Made by a program: the position numbers and the translations under genes. The notes under the pieces are model-generated. The model searched no databases and was not told the DNA's origin. It saw only the letters and a list, made by a program, of their open reading frames with translations. 64,000 nt of DNA. It comes from Mycolicibacterium rhodesiae JS60 (GTDB lineage Bacteria; Actinomycetota; Actinomycetes; Mycobacteriales; Mycobacteriaceae). Below, one piece after another: positions 1 through 10,055 of the stretch. How positions within the stretch are numbered: the first letter of the stretch is position 1; each line of letters begins with the position of its first letter. The DNA lies in NCBI GenBank assembly GCA_000230935.2, contig AGIQ01000001.1, positions 1,914,411 through 1,978,410 on the forward strand. The letters run 5' to 3'.

Positions 1-1064
1 CGGGCATCCCGGTGGTCACCACGTTGATGGCGCGCGGTGCCTTCCCGGACAGCCACCCGCAGAACATGGGCATGCCGGGTATGCACGGCACCGTCGCCGC
101 GGTGGCGGCCCTGCAGAAGAGTGATCTGCTGATCGCTCTGGGCGCCCGGTTCGACGACCGGGTGACCGGCAAGCTGGATTCCTTTGCCCCCGAGGCCAAA
201 GTGATCCACGTCGACATCGACCCGGCGGAGATCGGCAAGAACCGCAATGCCGACGTGCCGATCGTCGGCGACGTCAAGCTGGCGATCACTGAGCTCACCG
301 AGTCGTTGCGGAAGACGGGCGGAACGCCGAAAGCCAACCAGGACAACTGGTGGGAGTACCTGTCGGGCATCCGGGCCACCTACCCGCTGAGCTACGACCC
401 GCAGCATGACGGCAGCCTCAGCCCGGAATACGTCATCTCCCAGCTGGGCAAGATCGCCGGGCCGGATGCCATCTACGTGGCCGGGGTCGGTCAGCACCAG
501 ATGTGGGCCGCGCAGTTCATCTCCTACGAGAAGCCGCGCACCTGGCTGAATTCCGGCGGTCTTGGCACCATGGGCTTCGCCGTCCCGGCAGCCATGGGCG
601 CCAAGATGGCCCGGCCCGAGGCCGAGGTGTGGGCGATCGACGGTGACGGCTGCTTCCAGATGACCAATCAGGAGTTGGCCACGTGCGCGGTCGAAGGGGT
701 GCCGATCAAGATCGCGCTGATCAACAACGGCAACCTGGGCATGGTGCGCCAATGGCAGACGCTGTTCTACGAAGAGCGATACAGCCAAACCGATCTGGCG
801 ACCCACAGCCACCGCATCCCGGACTTCGTCAAGCTGGCCGAGGCCTACGGGTGCGTCGGATTGCGTTGTGAGCGTGAGGAAGACGTGATCGACGTGATCA
901 ACCAGGCCCGGGCGATCAACGACCGCCCGGTGGTGATCGACTTCATCGTCGGCGCAGACGCCCAGGTGTGGCCGATGGTGGCCGCGGGTTGCGGCAACGA
1001 CGAGATCATGGCGGCGCGCAATATCCGCCCGCTGTTCGACGACAACGAGGAAGGTCGGGCCTGA
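1..1064 (+). CDS. ilvB: Acetolactate synthase large subunit, C-terminal part (5' truncated by window)
   Basis: Catalytic subunit of acetohydroxyacid synthase, the ThDP-, FAD- and Mg2+-dependent enzyme that condenses pyruvate with pyruvate or 2-ketobutyrate, the first common step of valine, leucine and isoleucine synthesis. The reading frame is open at the left edge, so only about the last 354 codons are present: the end of the FAD/central domain and the whole ThDP-binding domain. The ThDP/Mg motif is seen as [12 protein letters not shown] followed about 27 residues after GDG by NNGNLGM. The stop TGA overlaps the ATG of ilvN (TGATG), so the two subunits are translationally coupled, as expected for a large/small subunit pair. 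Closest match in gene order is M. tuberculosis ilvB1. Confidence 0.97.
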   Translation, partial: GIPVVTTLMARGAFPDSHPQNMGMPGMHGTVAAVAALQKSDLLIALGARFDDRVTGKLDSFAPEAKVIHVDIDPAEIGKNRNADVPIVGDVKLAITELTESLRKTGGTPKANQDNWWEYLSGIRATYPLSYDPQHDGSLSPEYVISQLGKIAGPDAIYVAGVGQHQMWAAQFISYEKPRTWLNSGGLGTMGFAVPAAMGAKMARPEAEVWAIDGDGCFQMTNQELATCAVEGVPIKIALINNGNLGMVRQWQTLFYEERYSQTDLATHSHRIPDFVKLAEAYGCVGLRCEREEDVIDVINQARAINDRPVVIDFIVGADAQVWPMVAAGCGNDEIMAARNIRPLFDDNEEGRA

Positions 1065-1573
1065 TGGGAAACACAGTCACCCACACCCTTTCGGTGCTTG
1101 TCGAGGACAAGCCCGGTGTGCTGGCGCGTGTCGCCGCGCTGTTTTCCCGGCGCGGCTTCAACATCGAGTCGCTGGCGGTCGGCGCCACCGAGCAGAAGAA
1201 CATGTCGCGGATGACGATCGTGGTCACCGCCGAGGAGACGCCGCTCGAGCAGATCACCAAGCAGCTCAACAAGCTGATCAACGTGATCAAGATCGTCGAG
1301 CAGGACGGCGACAACTTTGTGGCGCGCGAGCTCGCGCTGATCAAAGTGCGCGCCGACGCAGGCACCCGCAGCCAGGTGATCGAGGCGGTGAACCTGTTCC
1401 GGGCCAAGGTCATCGACGTCTCCACCGAGTCGTTGACCGTCGAAGCCACCGGCACCCCGGAGAAGCTCGAGGCGCTGCTCCGGGTGCTCGAGCCCTATGG
1501 CGTCCGTGAGATCGTGCAGTCCGGCGTGGTGGCGCTGTCGCGCGGACCCCGCGGGATGACGAACACCAAGTAA
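1064..1573 (+). CDS. ilvN: Acetolactate synthase small (regulatory) subunit
   Basis: Regulatory subunit that binds the ilvB product, raises its activity and confers feedback inhibition by branched-chain amino acids. The 169-residue protein has the usual length. It opens with an ACT domain (HTLSVLVEDKPGVLARVAALF, here residues 7 to about 80, with the typical NIESLAVG segment) and a C-terminal regulatory domain. The start chosen is the ATG overlapping the ilvB stop, preceded by GAGGAAGG; an upstream in-frame extension exists but would run inside ilvB. ilvC follows after 39 nt, giving the ilvBNC operon. Confidence 0.97.
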   Translation: MGNTVTHTLSVLVEDKPGVLARVAALFSRRGFNIESLAVGATEQKNMSRMTIVVTAEETPLEQITKQLNKLINVIKIVEQDGDNFVARELALIKVRADAGTRSQVIEAVNLFRAKVIDVSTESLTVEATGTPEKLEALLRVLEPYGVREIVQSGVVALSRGPRGMTNTK

Positions 1574-2635
<1,062 letters not shown>

Positions 2636-2645
2636 CAGTCGATTT

Positions 2646-2684
2646 CGGCGCGTTAATCGTCGCTCAGCGACGGTTAACGCGCCG
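2646..2684. terminator. Hairpin terminator between ilvC and a convergent gene
   Basis: A 17-bp stem (arms 2646-2662 and 2668-2684, one G-U pair) with a 5-nt loop CTCAG sits 10 nt after the ilvC stop. It also overlaps the last codons of the convergent membrane-protein gene that ends at 2674, so it could act on both strands. There is no long U tract, as is common in mycobacteria. Confidence 0.75.
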
Positions 2685-3246
2685 AGGTCGTGAAGGGATG
2701 CGCTCGCCACATCCGGGCGGTCAGCAGGATCGGCACGATGATGTAGGGCAGGTTGTACGCAAGCGCCTTTGGCACGTTGGTGAACGTGTAGTCGTAGGCC
2801 GCGTTGCAGACCGCCTGGAAAAGCGGTGCGTCCCCGGCGAATCCGACCATCACCACGATGAAGGTCGTCTGCACGACCATGCCCGTGTAGATGAAGGACG
2901 GCTTGCGGATCCACTCCCGTCCCCGGATGAAGCAGTAGACGAGCAGCACGTAGAACGTTCCGAAGACGAGGGCGGACACGCTGGCACCGACCTGGAGGAA
3001 GCGCGGGTTGGCGATCAGCAGCGGGTCGGTGCCGCCGGCGTAGACGTGATAGACGACGCGGGCGAGGAAGAAGTCGGAGTCCGGGTCGGGCCGGGCCACC
3101 ATGTTGACGACGTCGCCGGTGAACGAGGACCCGATGAACAGGGTGAACACGACGATGAAGAACCAGTCGTAGCGGCGCCCGCGCAGCGGGATCGGACGGC
3201 GCGCGAGGCCCGACTCTGTCGTGGTTGCGGCCGGGGAGATAGTCAT
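2674..3246 (-). CDS. Four-helix membrane protein, EXPERA/TMEM97-like (Rv3000 position)
   Basis: A 190-residue integral membrane protein with about four predicted membrane segments (residues about 27-47, 85-107, 121-141, 163-180). It lies where M. tuberculosis has the uncharacterised Rv3000. By eye it resembles the EXPERA family (emopamil-binding protein, TM6SF, TMEM97): a D-rich loop and DPLLIANPRFLQV before helix 2, FIRGREWIRKPSFIY before helix 3, and YNLPYIIVPILL in helix 4, close to the TMEM97 pattern of G-x-x-WIRTP-x-IIY and Y-x-PYLLIPF-x-L. EXPERA proteins act on or bind sterols and lipids in eukaryotes; a role in lipid handling here is inference. The start is the ATG giving MTISPAA; a 41-codon N-terminal extension is open but unlikely. 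Confidence 0.75.
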   Translation of the reverse strand: MTISPAATTTESGLARRPIPLRGRRYDWFFIVVFTLFIGSSFTGDVVNMVARPDPDSDFFLARVVYHVYAGGTDPLLIANPRFLQVGASVSALVFGTFYVLLVYCFIRGREWIRKPSFIYTGMVVQTTFIVVMVGFAGDAPLFQAVCNAAYDYTFTNVPKALAYNLPYIIVPILLTARMWRAHPFTTSAR

Positions 3247-3409
3247 GCCCGCTGATGCTAGGAGTCTCCCGACACCCGGGAGCGCAGATTCCCGAAATTG
3301 CAACAGTAAGGGCTTCTGTATTGATGGGGATGAGTTCACCCGCCGACGGGGTACCCCGGCATGTGACACGCTTTCGGTGATTCACACCGACGGCAGAAGG
3401 AGATCAGCG

Positions 3410-3778
3410 ATGACGTTCAGAGGTACCGCGCTTGGCGCACTGTTGACCTGCGCACTCGGCACCGCGGCCGCCGTTGCGATGCCGACCGCGGCCGCCGCGC
3501 CCTGCAGCGCCAGCGGCCTGGCCTCCACCTCCAGCGGGGTCCTGGCCGCCGCCGGCGGCTATCTCGCCACCCATCCCGGGGCCGACGATGTGCTGACCGC
3601 CGCGGCCAGCCAGTCGCCCGAGGACGCGAAGGCTTCGGTGCGGTCGTACTTCATCGGACACCCGGGGGAGCTGATCGATCTACGGAACATCGCCGGACCG
3701 CTGCGCGACCTGCGTAACCAGTGTGGAGTGTCGGTATCCCCGGGCCAGTTGGCTCTGCTGTTCGAGCAGGTGTCGTAG
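3410..3778 (+). CDS. Secreted haemophore-type haem-binding domain protein
   Basis: A 122-residue exported protein. It begins with a signal peptide (MTFRG followed by a hydrophobic stretch, probable cleavage near AAAA-P at residue 30), then a single small helical domain of the mycobacterial haemophore type (MHB family, as in Rv0203): Cys32, the YLATHPGADDVLTAA helix, SYFIGHPGELIDLRNIAGPL and Cys at about 106, the two cysteines probably forming a disulfide. Family members bind haem outside the cell or are proposed to pass it to MmpL transporters; haem binding here is inferred from the family. The start is set by AGAAGGAG just upstream. It stands alone, convergent with the flavoprotein gene. Confidence 0.75.
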   Translation: MTFRGTALGALLTCALGTAAAVAMPTAAAAPCSASGLASTSSGVLAAAGGYLATHPGADDVLTAAASQSPEDAKASVRSYFIGHPGELIDLRNIAGPLRDLRNQCGVSVSPGQLALLFEQVS

Positions 3779-3781
3779 GAC

Positions 3782-5209
3782 TTACGGCGCCAGCGACGGG
3801 AGCGGCAGGCCGAATTCGCGCTTGAGTACCGTGCGCGCGGCGTAGTAGCCGGCCATCCCGTGCACGCCGGTGCCCGGTGGGGTGGCCGAGGAGCACAGGT
3901 AGGCCTTGGGGATCGGCGTGGTCCACGGATTCCAGCGCAGGGTGGGGCCCACCATCGCGGCGAACAGCGTGGCGCCGCCGACGATGATGTCCCCGCCGAC
4001 GTAGTTGGCGTTGTAGGCCGACATCTGTGCCGCGGTCACACACCGCGATGCCAACACCAGGTCGCGGAACCCGGGGGCGGCCTTCTCGAACAGACCGATG
4101 ATGGTGTCGGTCAGGTCTTCGGTCGAGTGGGCCGGGACATGGGCGTAGGTCCATAAGGGCCGCCGCCCCGCGGAGTCGATGCGTGACGGATCGGACACGT
4201 GCGGAAGCGCCGCCAGCGTCATCGGCCAATCGGCGTGCCGGCCCGAGGCGATCTCTTTCTCCGAGTACGCCATCTGGGCTCGGGTGCCACCTATGTGGAC
4301 GGTGGGCGAGGCGGCGACTCTTGGGTCGCGCCATGGAATCTCGCCGGAGAGAACAAAATCCACCTTGCAGACACCCGGGCCAAACCTGTAGCGCCGCAAT
4401 GACTTTGCGTACCGATCCGGTACTGCGGCGCCGTAGATGTCGAGCAGGGCGGTCGGCGCGGTGTCGTAGATCGCCACGCCCGGGGGAGGGGAGGTCACCG
4501 GCTCGCCGACCACCAGCTCGCCGCCGTGGGCCACCAGATCGGCGAGCAGGGCGTCGACGATCACCTGGCTGCCGCCGACCGGCACCGGCCAGCCCGCGGT
4601 GTGCGCCACGGTGCCCAGCATAATGCCCGCTCCGCTGTTGACCGGCGAGGGCATCGGTGAAATGGCATGTGTGCCAACACCGGTGAACAACGCACGGGCG
4701 TCGTTGCCGCGCAGCACGCCCCACGCCGGGCTGCCCTGGGTCAGCACCCGGATCCCGGACCGCACCGTGGTGATCAGGTCGGGTGGCAGTGATCGCTTGT
4801 CGCCCAGAAAGAAGCCGAGGACGCCGTCGGGATGATCCGCCAACGGGCCGAACAAGCTGCGCCACGAACTGCCGTGCTCGAGTTCGGCGCACGTGCGCTC
4901 CAGCGAGTGGTAGGCGATCGCGGCGGGCCGGCCGGGCAATGGGTTGGCGTAGGAGATCTCCGGCACCGCCAATTGCACCCCGCGCGCGGCGAGATCGAAC
5001 TCGGCGAAGAACGGCGAGGCGATCGCCAGCGGGTGCACCGCCGAGCAGACGTCGTGGCGGATATCGGGGAACTCCGGGTCCGCTGCCGTCCGGGCGCCGC
5101 CGCCGAATGTCGGCTGGCCCTCCACGACGCGCACCGTCAACCCAGCTCGGGCGCAGATGACGGCAGCCGCCAACCCGTTGGGACCACTGCCGACGACGGT
5201 CACGTCCAC
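3782..5209 (-). CDS. CrtI/phytoene-desaturase-type FAD-dependent oxidoreductase (Rv2997-like)
   Basis: A 475-residue flavoprotein. It opens with the dinucleotide-binding motif VGSGPNGLAAAVICARAGLTV and the following GGGARTA segment typical of the CrtI/amine-oxidase superfamily, and ends with the FAD-contact region (GTGVHGMAGYYAAR). The length and gene position, divergent from serA, match M. tuberculosis Rv2997. The substrate is unknown. No carotenoid genes are nearby, so phytoene itself is not implied. Its start ATG is 65 nt from the serA start, so both promoters share a short region. Confidence 0.85.
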   Translation of the reverse strand: MDVTVVGSGPNGLAAAVICARAGLTVRVVEGQPTFGGGARTAADPEFPDIRHDVCSAVHPLAIASPFFAEFDLAARGVQLAVPEISYANPLPGRPAAIAYHSLERTCAELEHGSSWRSLFGPLADHPDGVLGFFLGDKRSLPPDLITTVRSGIRVLTQGSPAWGVLRGNDARALFTGVGTHAISPMPSPVNSGAGIMLGTVAHTAGWPVPVGGSQVIVDALLADLVAHGGELVVGEPVTSPPPGVAIYDTAPTALLDIYGAAVPDRYAKSLRRYRFGPGVCKVDFVLSGEIPWRDPRVAASPTVHIGGTRAQMAYSEKEIASGRHADWPMTLAALPHVSDPSRIDSAGRRPLWTYAHVPAHSTEDLTDTIIGLFEKAAPGFRDLVLASRCVTAAQMSAYNANYVGGDIIVGGATLFAAMVGPTLRWNPWTTPIPKAYLCSSATPPGTGVHGMAGYYAARTVLKREFGLPLPSLAP

Positions 5210-5261
5210 TCAACAAGTAGACCGCACCCCGGCCGCTGGTCGTGCACCGGCCGACAACCAC

Positions 5262-5267
5262 TAGGCT
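5262..5267 (+). promoter_or_regulatory. -10 element of a putative leaderless serA transcript
   Basis: TAGGCT lies exactly 7 nt before the GTG start of serA, and no Shine-Dalgarno sequence is present. This spacing places the transcription start at the first base of the start codon, the arrangement of mycobacterial leaderless mRNAs. Confidence 0.6.
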
Positions 5268-5274
5268 GACCGCC

Positions 5275-6861
5275 GTGAATCTGCCCGTTGTACTGATCGC
5301 AGACAAGCTTGCCGAATCGACCGTCGCCGCCCTGGGCGACCAGGTCGAAGTCCGCTGGGTCGACGGCCCCGACCGGCCGAAACTGCTGACCGCCGTCGCC
5401 GACGCCGACGCCCTGCTGGTGCGCTCGGCCACCACGGTGGACGCCGAGGTCATCGCCGCCGCGCCCAAGCTGAAGATCGTCGCCCGCGCGGGGGTCGGCC
5501 TGGACAACGTCGACGTCGATGCTGCTACCGCGGCGGGGGTGCTCGTGGTCAATGCGCCCACGTCGAACATCCACAGCGCCGCCGAGCATGCGCTGGCCCT
5601 GATGCTGTCGGCCGCGCGACAGATCCCGGCCGCCGATGCGACCCTGCGCGAGCACACCTGGAAGCGTTCGTCGTTCTCGGGCACCGAGATCTTCGGCAAG
5701 ACCGTCGGCGTGGTGGGCCTTGGCCGGATCGGGCAGCTGGTGGCCGCGCGGCTGGCCGCGTTCGGCACTCACGTCGTCGCCTACGACCCCTATGTGCCGG
5801 CCGCGCGCGCCGCTCAGCTGGGCATCGAACTGTTGCCGCTCGACGAGCTGCTGGGCCGTGCCGACTTCATCTCCGTGCACCTGCCCAAGACCCCGGAGAC
5901 CGCCGGTCTGCTCGGCAAGGAAGCGCTCGCCAAGACCAAGCCCGGTGTGATCATCGTCAACGCCGCCCGCGGTGGGCTGATCGACGAGCAGGCGCTGGCC
6001 GACGCGATCACCAGTGGCCATGTCGCCGCCGCGGGACTCGACGTGTTCAGCACCGAACCGTGCACCGACAGCCCGCTGTTCGACCTGCCGCAGGTTGTCG
6101 TCACCCCCCACCTCGGTGCCTCTACCGCCGAGGCCCAGGATCGGGCCGGGACCGATGTGGCGGCGAGTGTGAGACTCGCGCTGGCCGGCGAATTCGTGCC
6201 GGACGCGGTCAATGTCGGCGGCGGTGCGGTCAGCGAAGAAGTGGCGCCGTGGCTGGACCTGGCGCGCAAGCTGGGGCTGCTCGTCGGTGTGCTGTCCACC
6301 GGCGCCGCCTCGAACCTGTCGGTACGGGTGTCCGGCGAGCTGGCATCGGAAGACGTTGAGGTGCTGAAGCTTTCAGCGCTGCGCGGGTTCTTCTCGACAG
6401 TGACCGATCAGCAGGTGACGTTCGTCAACGCGCCGAACCTGGCTGCCGAACGCGGTCTGCAGAGCGAGTTGAGCACCGCCAGCGAGAGCCCCAACCACCG
6501 CAGCCTCGTCGACGTGCGGGTGGTCGGGCCCGACGGCTCGGCCACCAATGTGTCCGGGACGCTGTCCGGGCCGCAGCAGGTGGAGAAGGTCGTCCAGATC
6601 AACGGCCGCAACTTCGATCTGCGCGCCGAAGGGGTGAACCTGGTGCTGCATTACTCGGATCAGCCTGGGGCGCTCGGCAAGATCGGCACTCTGCTCGGCA
6701 ATGCCGGCGTGAACATCCTGGCGGCTCAGCTGAGCCAGGACACCAGCGGCAAGGCCGCAACCCTCATGCTGCGGTTGGACCGGGACGTCTCCGGGGACGT
6801 TCGGTCGGCAATCCGCGCGGACGTCGGCGCGACGACGCTGGAAGTGGTGGACCTGTCATGA
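5275..6861 (+). CDS. serA: D-3-phosphoglycerate dehydrogenase
   Basis: First enzyme of the phosphorylated serine pathway: oxidises 3-phosphoglycerate to 3-phosphohydroxypyruvate with NAD+. The 528-residue protein is the long type I form. It has a catalytic/NAD domain (Rossmann motif [14 protein letters not shown] around residue 146, catalytic His in the TPHLGAST segment), an intervening domain typical of actinobacterial SerA, and a C-terminal ACT domain ([19 protein letters not shown]) for serine feedback. The chosen GTG gives the family length and sits behind a leaderless-type promoter. leuB follows 46 nt downstream, as in M. tuberculosis (serA1-leuB). Confidence 0.97.
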   Translation: MNLPVVLIADKLAESTVAALGDQVEVRWVDGPDRPKLLTAVADADALLVRSATTVDAEVIAAAPKLKIVARAGVGLDNVDVDAATAAGVLVVNAPTSNIHSAAEHALALMLSAARQIPAADATLREHTWKRSSFSGTEIFGKTVGVVGLGRIGQLVAARLAAFGTHVVAYDPYVPAARAAQLGIELLPLDELLGRADFISVHLPKTPETAGLLGKEALAKTKPGVIIVNAARGGLIDEQALADAITSGHVAAAGLDVFSTEPCTDSPLFDLPQVVVTPHLGASTAEAQDRAGTDVAASVRLALAGEFVPDAVNVGGGAVSEEVAPWLDLARKLGLLVGVLSTGAASNLSVRVSGELASEDVEVLKLSALRGFFSTVTDQQVTFVNAPNLAAERGLQSELSTASESPNHRSLVDVRVVGPDGSATNVSGTLSGPQQVEKVVQINGRNFDLRAEGVNLVLHYSDQPGALGKIGTLLGNAGVNILAAQLSQDTSGKAATLMLRLDRDVSGDVRSAIRADVGATTLEVVDLS

Positions 6862-6907
6862 ACCGCCGGCGACGATGCAGAGCGAAGCGATGAGGAGGAG
6901 CGGCGCA

Positions 6908-7918
6908 GTGAAGTTGGCGGTAATCGCGGGCGACGGTATCGGTCCGGAGGTCATCGACGAAGCGCTGCAGGTGCTCGACGCGGTGCTGCCCGGTGTGGAG
7001 CGCACCGAATACGACCTGGGTGCGCGGCGCTACCACGCGACCGGTGAGCTACTCACCGCCGAGACCATCGAGGAGCTGAAGGGCTACGACGCCATCCTGC
7101 TCGGCGCGATCGGCGATCCGTCGGTGCCCAGCGGTGTGCTCGAGCGGGGGCTGCTGCTCAAGCTCCGGTTTGCCTTGGACCATCACGTCAACCTGCGGCC
7201 GGGCCGGCTGTATCCCGGTGTCAGCAGCCCGCTTTCCGGGGTGACGAACATCGATTTCGTCGTCGTCCGCGAGGGCACCGAGGGCCCCTACACCGGCAAC
7301 GGCGGCGCGTTGCGGGTCGGCACCCCGCATGAGGTGGCCACCGAGGTCAGTGTGAACACCGCATTCGGTGTGGAGCGGGTGGTGCGTGACGCATTCGCCC
7401 GTGCGCAGGCGCGGCGCAAGCACCTGACCCTCGTCCACAAGACCAATGTGCTGACCTTCGCCGGCAGCCTGTGGTCGCGGGTCGTCGCCGAGGTCGGCGC
7501 CGACTACCCGGATGTCGAGGTCGCGTATCAGCACATCGATGCGGCCACCATCCACATGGTCACCGATCCGGGACGGTTCGACGTCATCGTCACCGACAAC
7601 CTGTTCGGCGACATCATCACCGACCTGGCAGCGGCGGTGTGCGGCGGGATCGGCCTGGCCGCCAGCGGCAATATCGATGCCACCCGGACGAATCCGTCGA
7701 TGTTCGAACCCGTCCACGGCAGTGCGCCCGACATCGCCGGGCAGGGCGTTGCCGACCCGACGGCCGCGGTGATGTCGGTGGCATTGTTGCTTCGCCACCT
7801 CGGCGAGGACGCCGCGGCCGCTCGCGTCGATGACGCCGTCGGTGCCCATCTGGCCAGCCGTGGCGACGCGACCTACTCGACCCGTGAGGTCGGCGACCGC
7901 ATCCGCGCCTCGATTTAG
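6908..7918 (+). CDS. leuB: 3-isopropylmalate dehydrogenase
   Basis: Oxidatively decarboxylates 3-isopropylmalate to 2-ketoisocaproate in leucine synthesis. The 336-residue length equals the mycobacterial enzyme when translation starts at the GTG giving [15 protein letters not shown]; an open extension to 6875 is rejected because GAGGAGGAG lies at correct spacing before this GTG. Substrate/metal motifs are present: [13 protein letters not shown] (arginines), [15 protein letters not shown] (metal-binding Asp), [12 protein letters not shown] (NAD loop). Downstream of serA and probably cotranscribed. The stop overlaps the stop of the convergent MFS gene. Confidence 0.97.
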   Translation: MKLAVIAGDGIGPEVIDEALQVLDAVLPGVERTEYDLGARRYHATGELLTAETIEELKGYDAILLGAIGDPSVPSGVLERGLLLKLRFALDHHVNLRPGRLYPGVSSPLSGVTNIDFVVVREGTEGPYTGNGGALRVGTPHEVATEVSVNTAFGVERVVRDAFARAQARRKHLTLVHKTNVLTFAGSLWSRVVAEVGADYPDVEVAYQHIDAATIHMVTDPGRFDVIVTDNLFGDIITDLAAAVCGGIGLAASGNIDATRTNPSMFEPVHGSAPDIAGQGVADPTAAVMSVALLLRHLGEDAAAARVDDAVGAHLASRGDATYSTREVGDRIRASI

Positions 7919-9102
7919 TCCTTCCGGGGCTGATCGGCCGGCACCAAAGGCAGTGCCACCACTGGGAACAGCGCGCACACGGCGAACGCCACCGGGTATC
8001 CCAGCACGCCGATCAGTGCGCCGAACAATGGCGGGGTGAGACCGGCGGCCAGCAGCTGGCTGGTGTTCTGGGTGCCCAGTGCGCGCCCGCTCCAGAACGG
8101 TCCGGCGATCTCGGCGATCGCGGTGAACGCCAATCCATTGTCGACGACGGTGATCACCGAGGCGACGACCATCACGGCGATGCTCAGCGGTGAGTGCAGC
8201 GCGTCGGTCAGCGCCAGTAGCGCCATCGACGCCGCCGCCGCGGCCGCGATCATCCGGATCGGACGCAGCCGCGAGCCCATCCGGTCCGACCAGCGGCCGG
8301 CGGCGATACGGCCCAGCGCCCCGAGGATCTGGGCGGCCATCACCAGCACGCCCGCCGATTCCGCCGACCAGCCTCGGTCGGCGATCAGCCACACCAGGGT
8401 GAATGTCCACACCACGCACTGCGGCACGACCAGCAGCACCGATACCGCGTGGATGCGCCACAGGACGGCGGATCCCCGATAGGGGTTGGCCAGGTGCTCG
8501 GCCGGCGCCTCAGCGCGCGGCGGTCGAGGCGGATCGACCACGACGGCGGCGCACACCAGCGCCGCCACCCCGCACACGATCGCCGGGAACAACAGCGCCG
8601 GTCCGATTCCGTGCGACTGGGCCAGGCGGGGAATGACCAACGCGCCGACGGCCACTCCCAGCGGCTGGGCGGTTTGGCGAATCCCCATCACCAGACCGCG
8701 CTGATGGGGCGGGAACCACCCGACGACCAGCCGGCCGCTGGCCGAATTGCTGCTGGCCGCCGCCATTCCGCCGAGAAACAGAAAGAGGCTCACCAGAATC
8801 AGCGCGTTCGATGCCGCCGCCGCCAGCGCCGCCGCGGCGGTCAACGCCGAGCCGGCGCTCAGCACGAAACGCTCGCCGATGCGGTCCACCAGGTAACCCC
8901 ACAGGATCAGGGTCAGCACCATGCCGAAGCTCGGCATCGCCGACACCAGGCCCGCCATGGCCAGGTCGAGGCCCATCGTGGCGTGCAGAGTGGGGATGAG
9001 GAAGGCGGCGCCGTTGATGAAGACGTTGGCGGACAACGTCGCAAACAAGGCGATCGCGAGCATCATCCAGCGCCGCACGGTACTGATCGTGTCGACGGGC
9101 AT
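7915..9102 (-). CDS. Major facilitator superfamily transporter (Rv2994-like)
   Basis: A polytopic membrane protein of about 395 residues with 12 predicted helices and the MFS loop 2-3 signature ([13 protein letters not shown]) and its repeat-like counterpart in the second half ([15 protein letters not shown]). Substrate is not evident. In M. tuberculosis the same position holds Rv2994. It is transcribed divergently from the fumarylacetoacetate hydrolase-gltX operon. The ATG at 9102 is chosen; an in-frame GTG nine codons upstream (9129) is possible. A dyad, TCTCAT-ATC-ATGAGA, lies 43 nt upstream of the start in the shared promoter region. Confidence 0.85.
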   Translation of the reverse strand: MPVDTISTVRRWMMLAIALFATLSANVFINGAAFLIPTLHATMGLDLAMAGLVSAMPSFGMVLTLILWGYLVDRIGERFVLSAGSALTAAAALAAAASNALILVSLFLFLGGMAAASSNSASGRLVVGWFPPHQRGLVMGIRQTAQPLGVAVGALVIPRLAQSHGIGPALLFPAIVCGVAALVCAAVVVDPPRPPRAEAPAEHLANPYRGSAVLWRIHAVSVLLVVPQCVVWTFTLVWLIADRGWSAESAGVLVMAAQILGALGRIAAGRWSDRMGSRLRPIRMIAAAAAASMALLALTDALHSPLSIAVMVVASVITVVDNGLAFTAIAEIAGPFWSGRALGTQNTSQLLAAGLTPPLFGALIGVLGYPVAFAVCALFPVVALPLVPADQPRKD

Positions 9103-9144
9103 GGAGCCATGATTCCACGTGCGTCTCACAATGCTGAATATCTA

Positions 9145-9159
9145 TCTCATATCATGAGA
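9145..9159. promoter_or_regulatory. Candidate operator: perfect 6-3-6 inverted repeat
   Basis: TCTCAT-ATC-ATGAGA lies in the divergent region between the MFS gene and the FAH-gltX operon. Its nine-base core TCTCATATC recurs at the iclR/leuC divergent promoter (16404-16412). A further half-site-like TCTCAC is at 9124-9129. The binding protein is not known; the IclR regulator at 15708-16409 is a candidate by inference. Confidence 0.45.
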
Positions 9160-9265
9160 GCTTGCTCTGGGTGAGCGTTCACGCAGCGCACGTGCGAGTG
9201 GTGCCGAACGTGGCCGCTCACTCAACGCCCGATCGGGGCCTTTCGTCGCAGCGTGGGCGCCCCAC

Positions 9266-9271
9266 TAGGCT
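9266..9271 (+). promoter_or_regulatory. -10 element of a putative leaderless FAH-gltX transcript
   Basis: TAGGCT, identical to the serA element, lies exactly 7 nt before the ATG of the FAH-fold gene, with no convincing ribosome-binding site between. Confidence 0.55.
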
Positions 9272-9278
9272 GTCAGGA

Positions 9279-10055
9279 ATGCGCCTCGGTCGAATCGCCA
9301 GCCCCGACGGGGTCGCCTTCGTCAGCATCGAAGGGGACTCGGGCAGTGACATCGTTCGTGAGATAGCCGAGCATCCATTCGGCACGCCGACCTTCACCGG
9401 CCGCACTTGGCCGTTGGCCGACGTGCGCCTGCTGGCGCCGATCCTGGCCAGCAAGGTGGTCTGCATGGGGAAGAACTATGCCGCCCATATCGAGGAGATG
9501 GGCGGGGAGGCGCCGGAGGATCCGGTCATCTTCCTCAAGCCCAATACCGCGATCATCGGCCCGGGCGTGCCAATCCAGTTGCCCGCCAATGCTTCACCGG
9601 TCCATCACGAGGGTGAGCTCGCTGTCGTGATCGGCCGTCCGTGCAAGGACGTGCCGGCCGCGCGCGCGGCCGAGAACATCCTGGGATACACCATCGCCAA
9701 CGATGTGTCGGCCCGTGACCAGCAGAAGGCCGACGGGCAGTGGATGCGCGCGAAAGGTCACGACACCTTCTGCCCGACGGGCCCGTGGATCGTCACCGAT
9801 CTCGACCCGTCCGACCTGGAGATCCGCACCGAGGTCAACGGCGAGGTGCGCCAATTGAGCCGGACCTCGCTGATGATTCACGACATCGGGGCGATCATCG
9901 AGTGGATCTCCGCGGTCATGACCTTGCTGCCGGGCGATCTCATCCTGACCGGAACGCCGGAAGGTGTCGGGCCGATCGAGAACGGTGACACCGTCAGCGT
10001 CAGTATCGAGGGAATCGGTACGTTGACCAATCCCGTGATCCGGAAGGGTGTTTGA
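9279..10055 (+). CDS. Fumarylacetoacetate hydrolase-fold protein (Rv2993c-like)
   Basis: A 258-residue member of the FAH superfamily (2-hydroxyhepta-2,4-diene-1,7-dioate isomerase/acylpyruvase type). The metal-binding acidic residues are seen in [24 protein letters not shown] and the conserved [10 protein letters not shown] and [10 protein letters not shown] segments. FAH-fold enzymes cleave or isomerise C-C bonds of 2-keto acids; the exact substrate cannot be assigned (oxaloacetate decarboxylation or acylpyruvate hydrolysis are options for such short forms). The start gives [11 protein letters not shown], fits the family and has a leaderless-type promoter. The stop overlaps the gltX ATG (TGATG). 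Confidence 0.88.
   Translation: MRLGRIASPDGVAFVSIEGDSGSDIVREIAEHPFGTPTFTGRTWPLADVRLLAPILASKVVCMGKNYAAHIEEMGGEAPEDPVIFLKPNTAIIGPGVPIQLPANASPVHHEGELAVVIGRPCKDVPAARAAENILGYTIANDVSARDQQKADGQWMRAKGHDTFCPTGPWIVTDLDPSDLEIRTEVNGEVRQLSRTSLMIHDIGAIIEWISAVMTLLPGDLILTGTPEGVGPIENGDTVSVSIEGIGTLTNPVIRKGV

Noticed and set aside
3782..5209. Flavoprotein as a carotenoid desaturase
   Set aside because: The fold matches CrtI, but no phytoene synthase, cyclase or other carotenoid gene is nearby, so the substrate cannot be assigned.
3651..5768. 705-codon minus-strand frame across the flavoprotein and serA
   Set aside because: Overlaps two well-supported genes and has no recognisable domain; the flavoprotein uses a different minus-strand frame.
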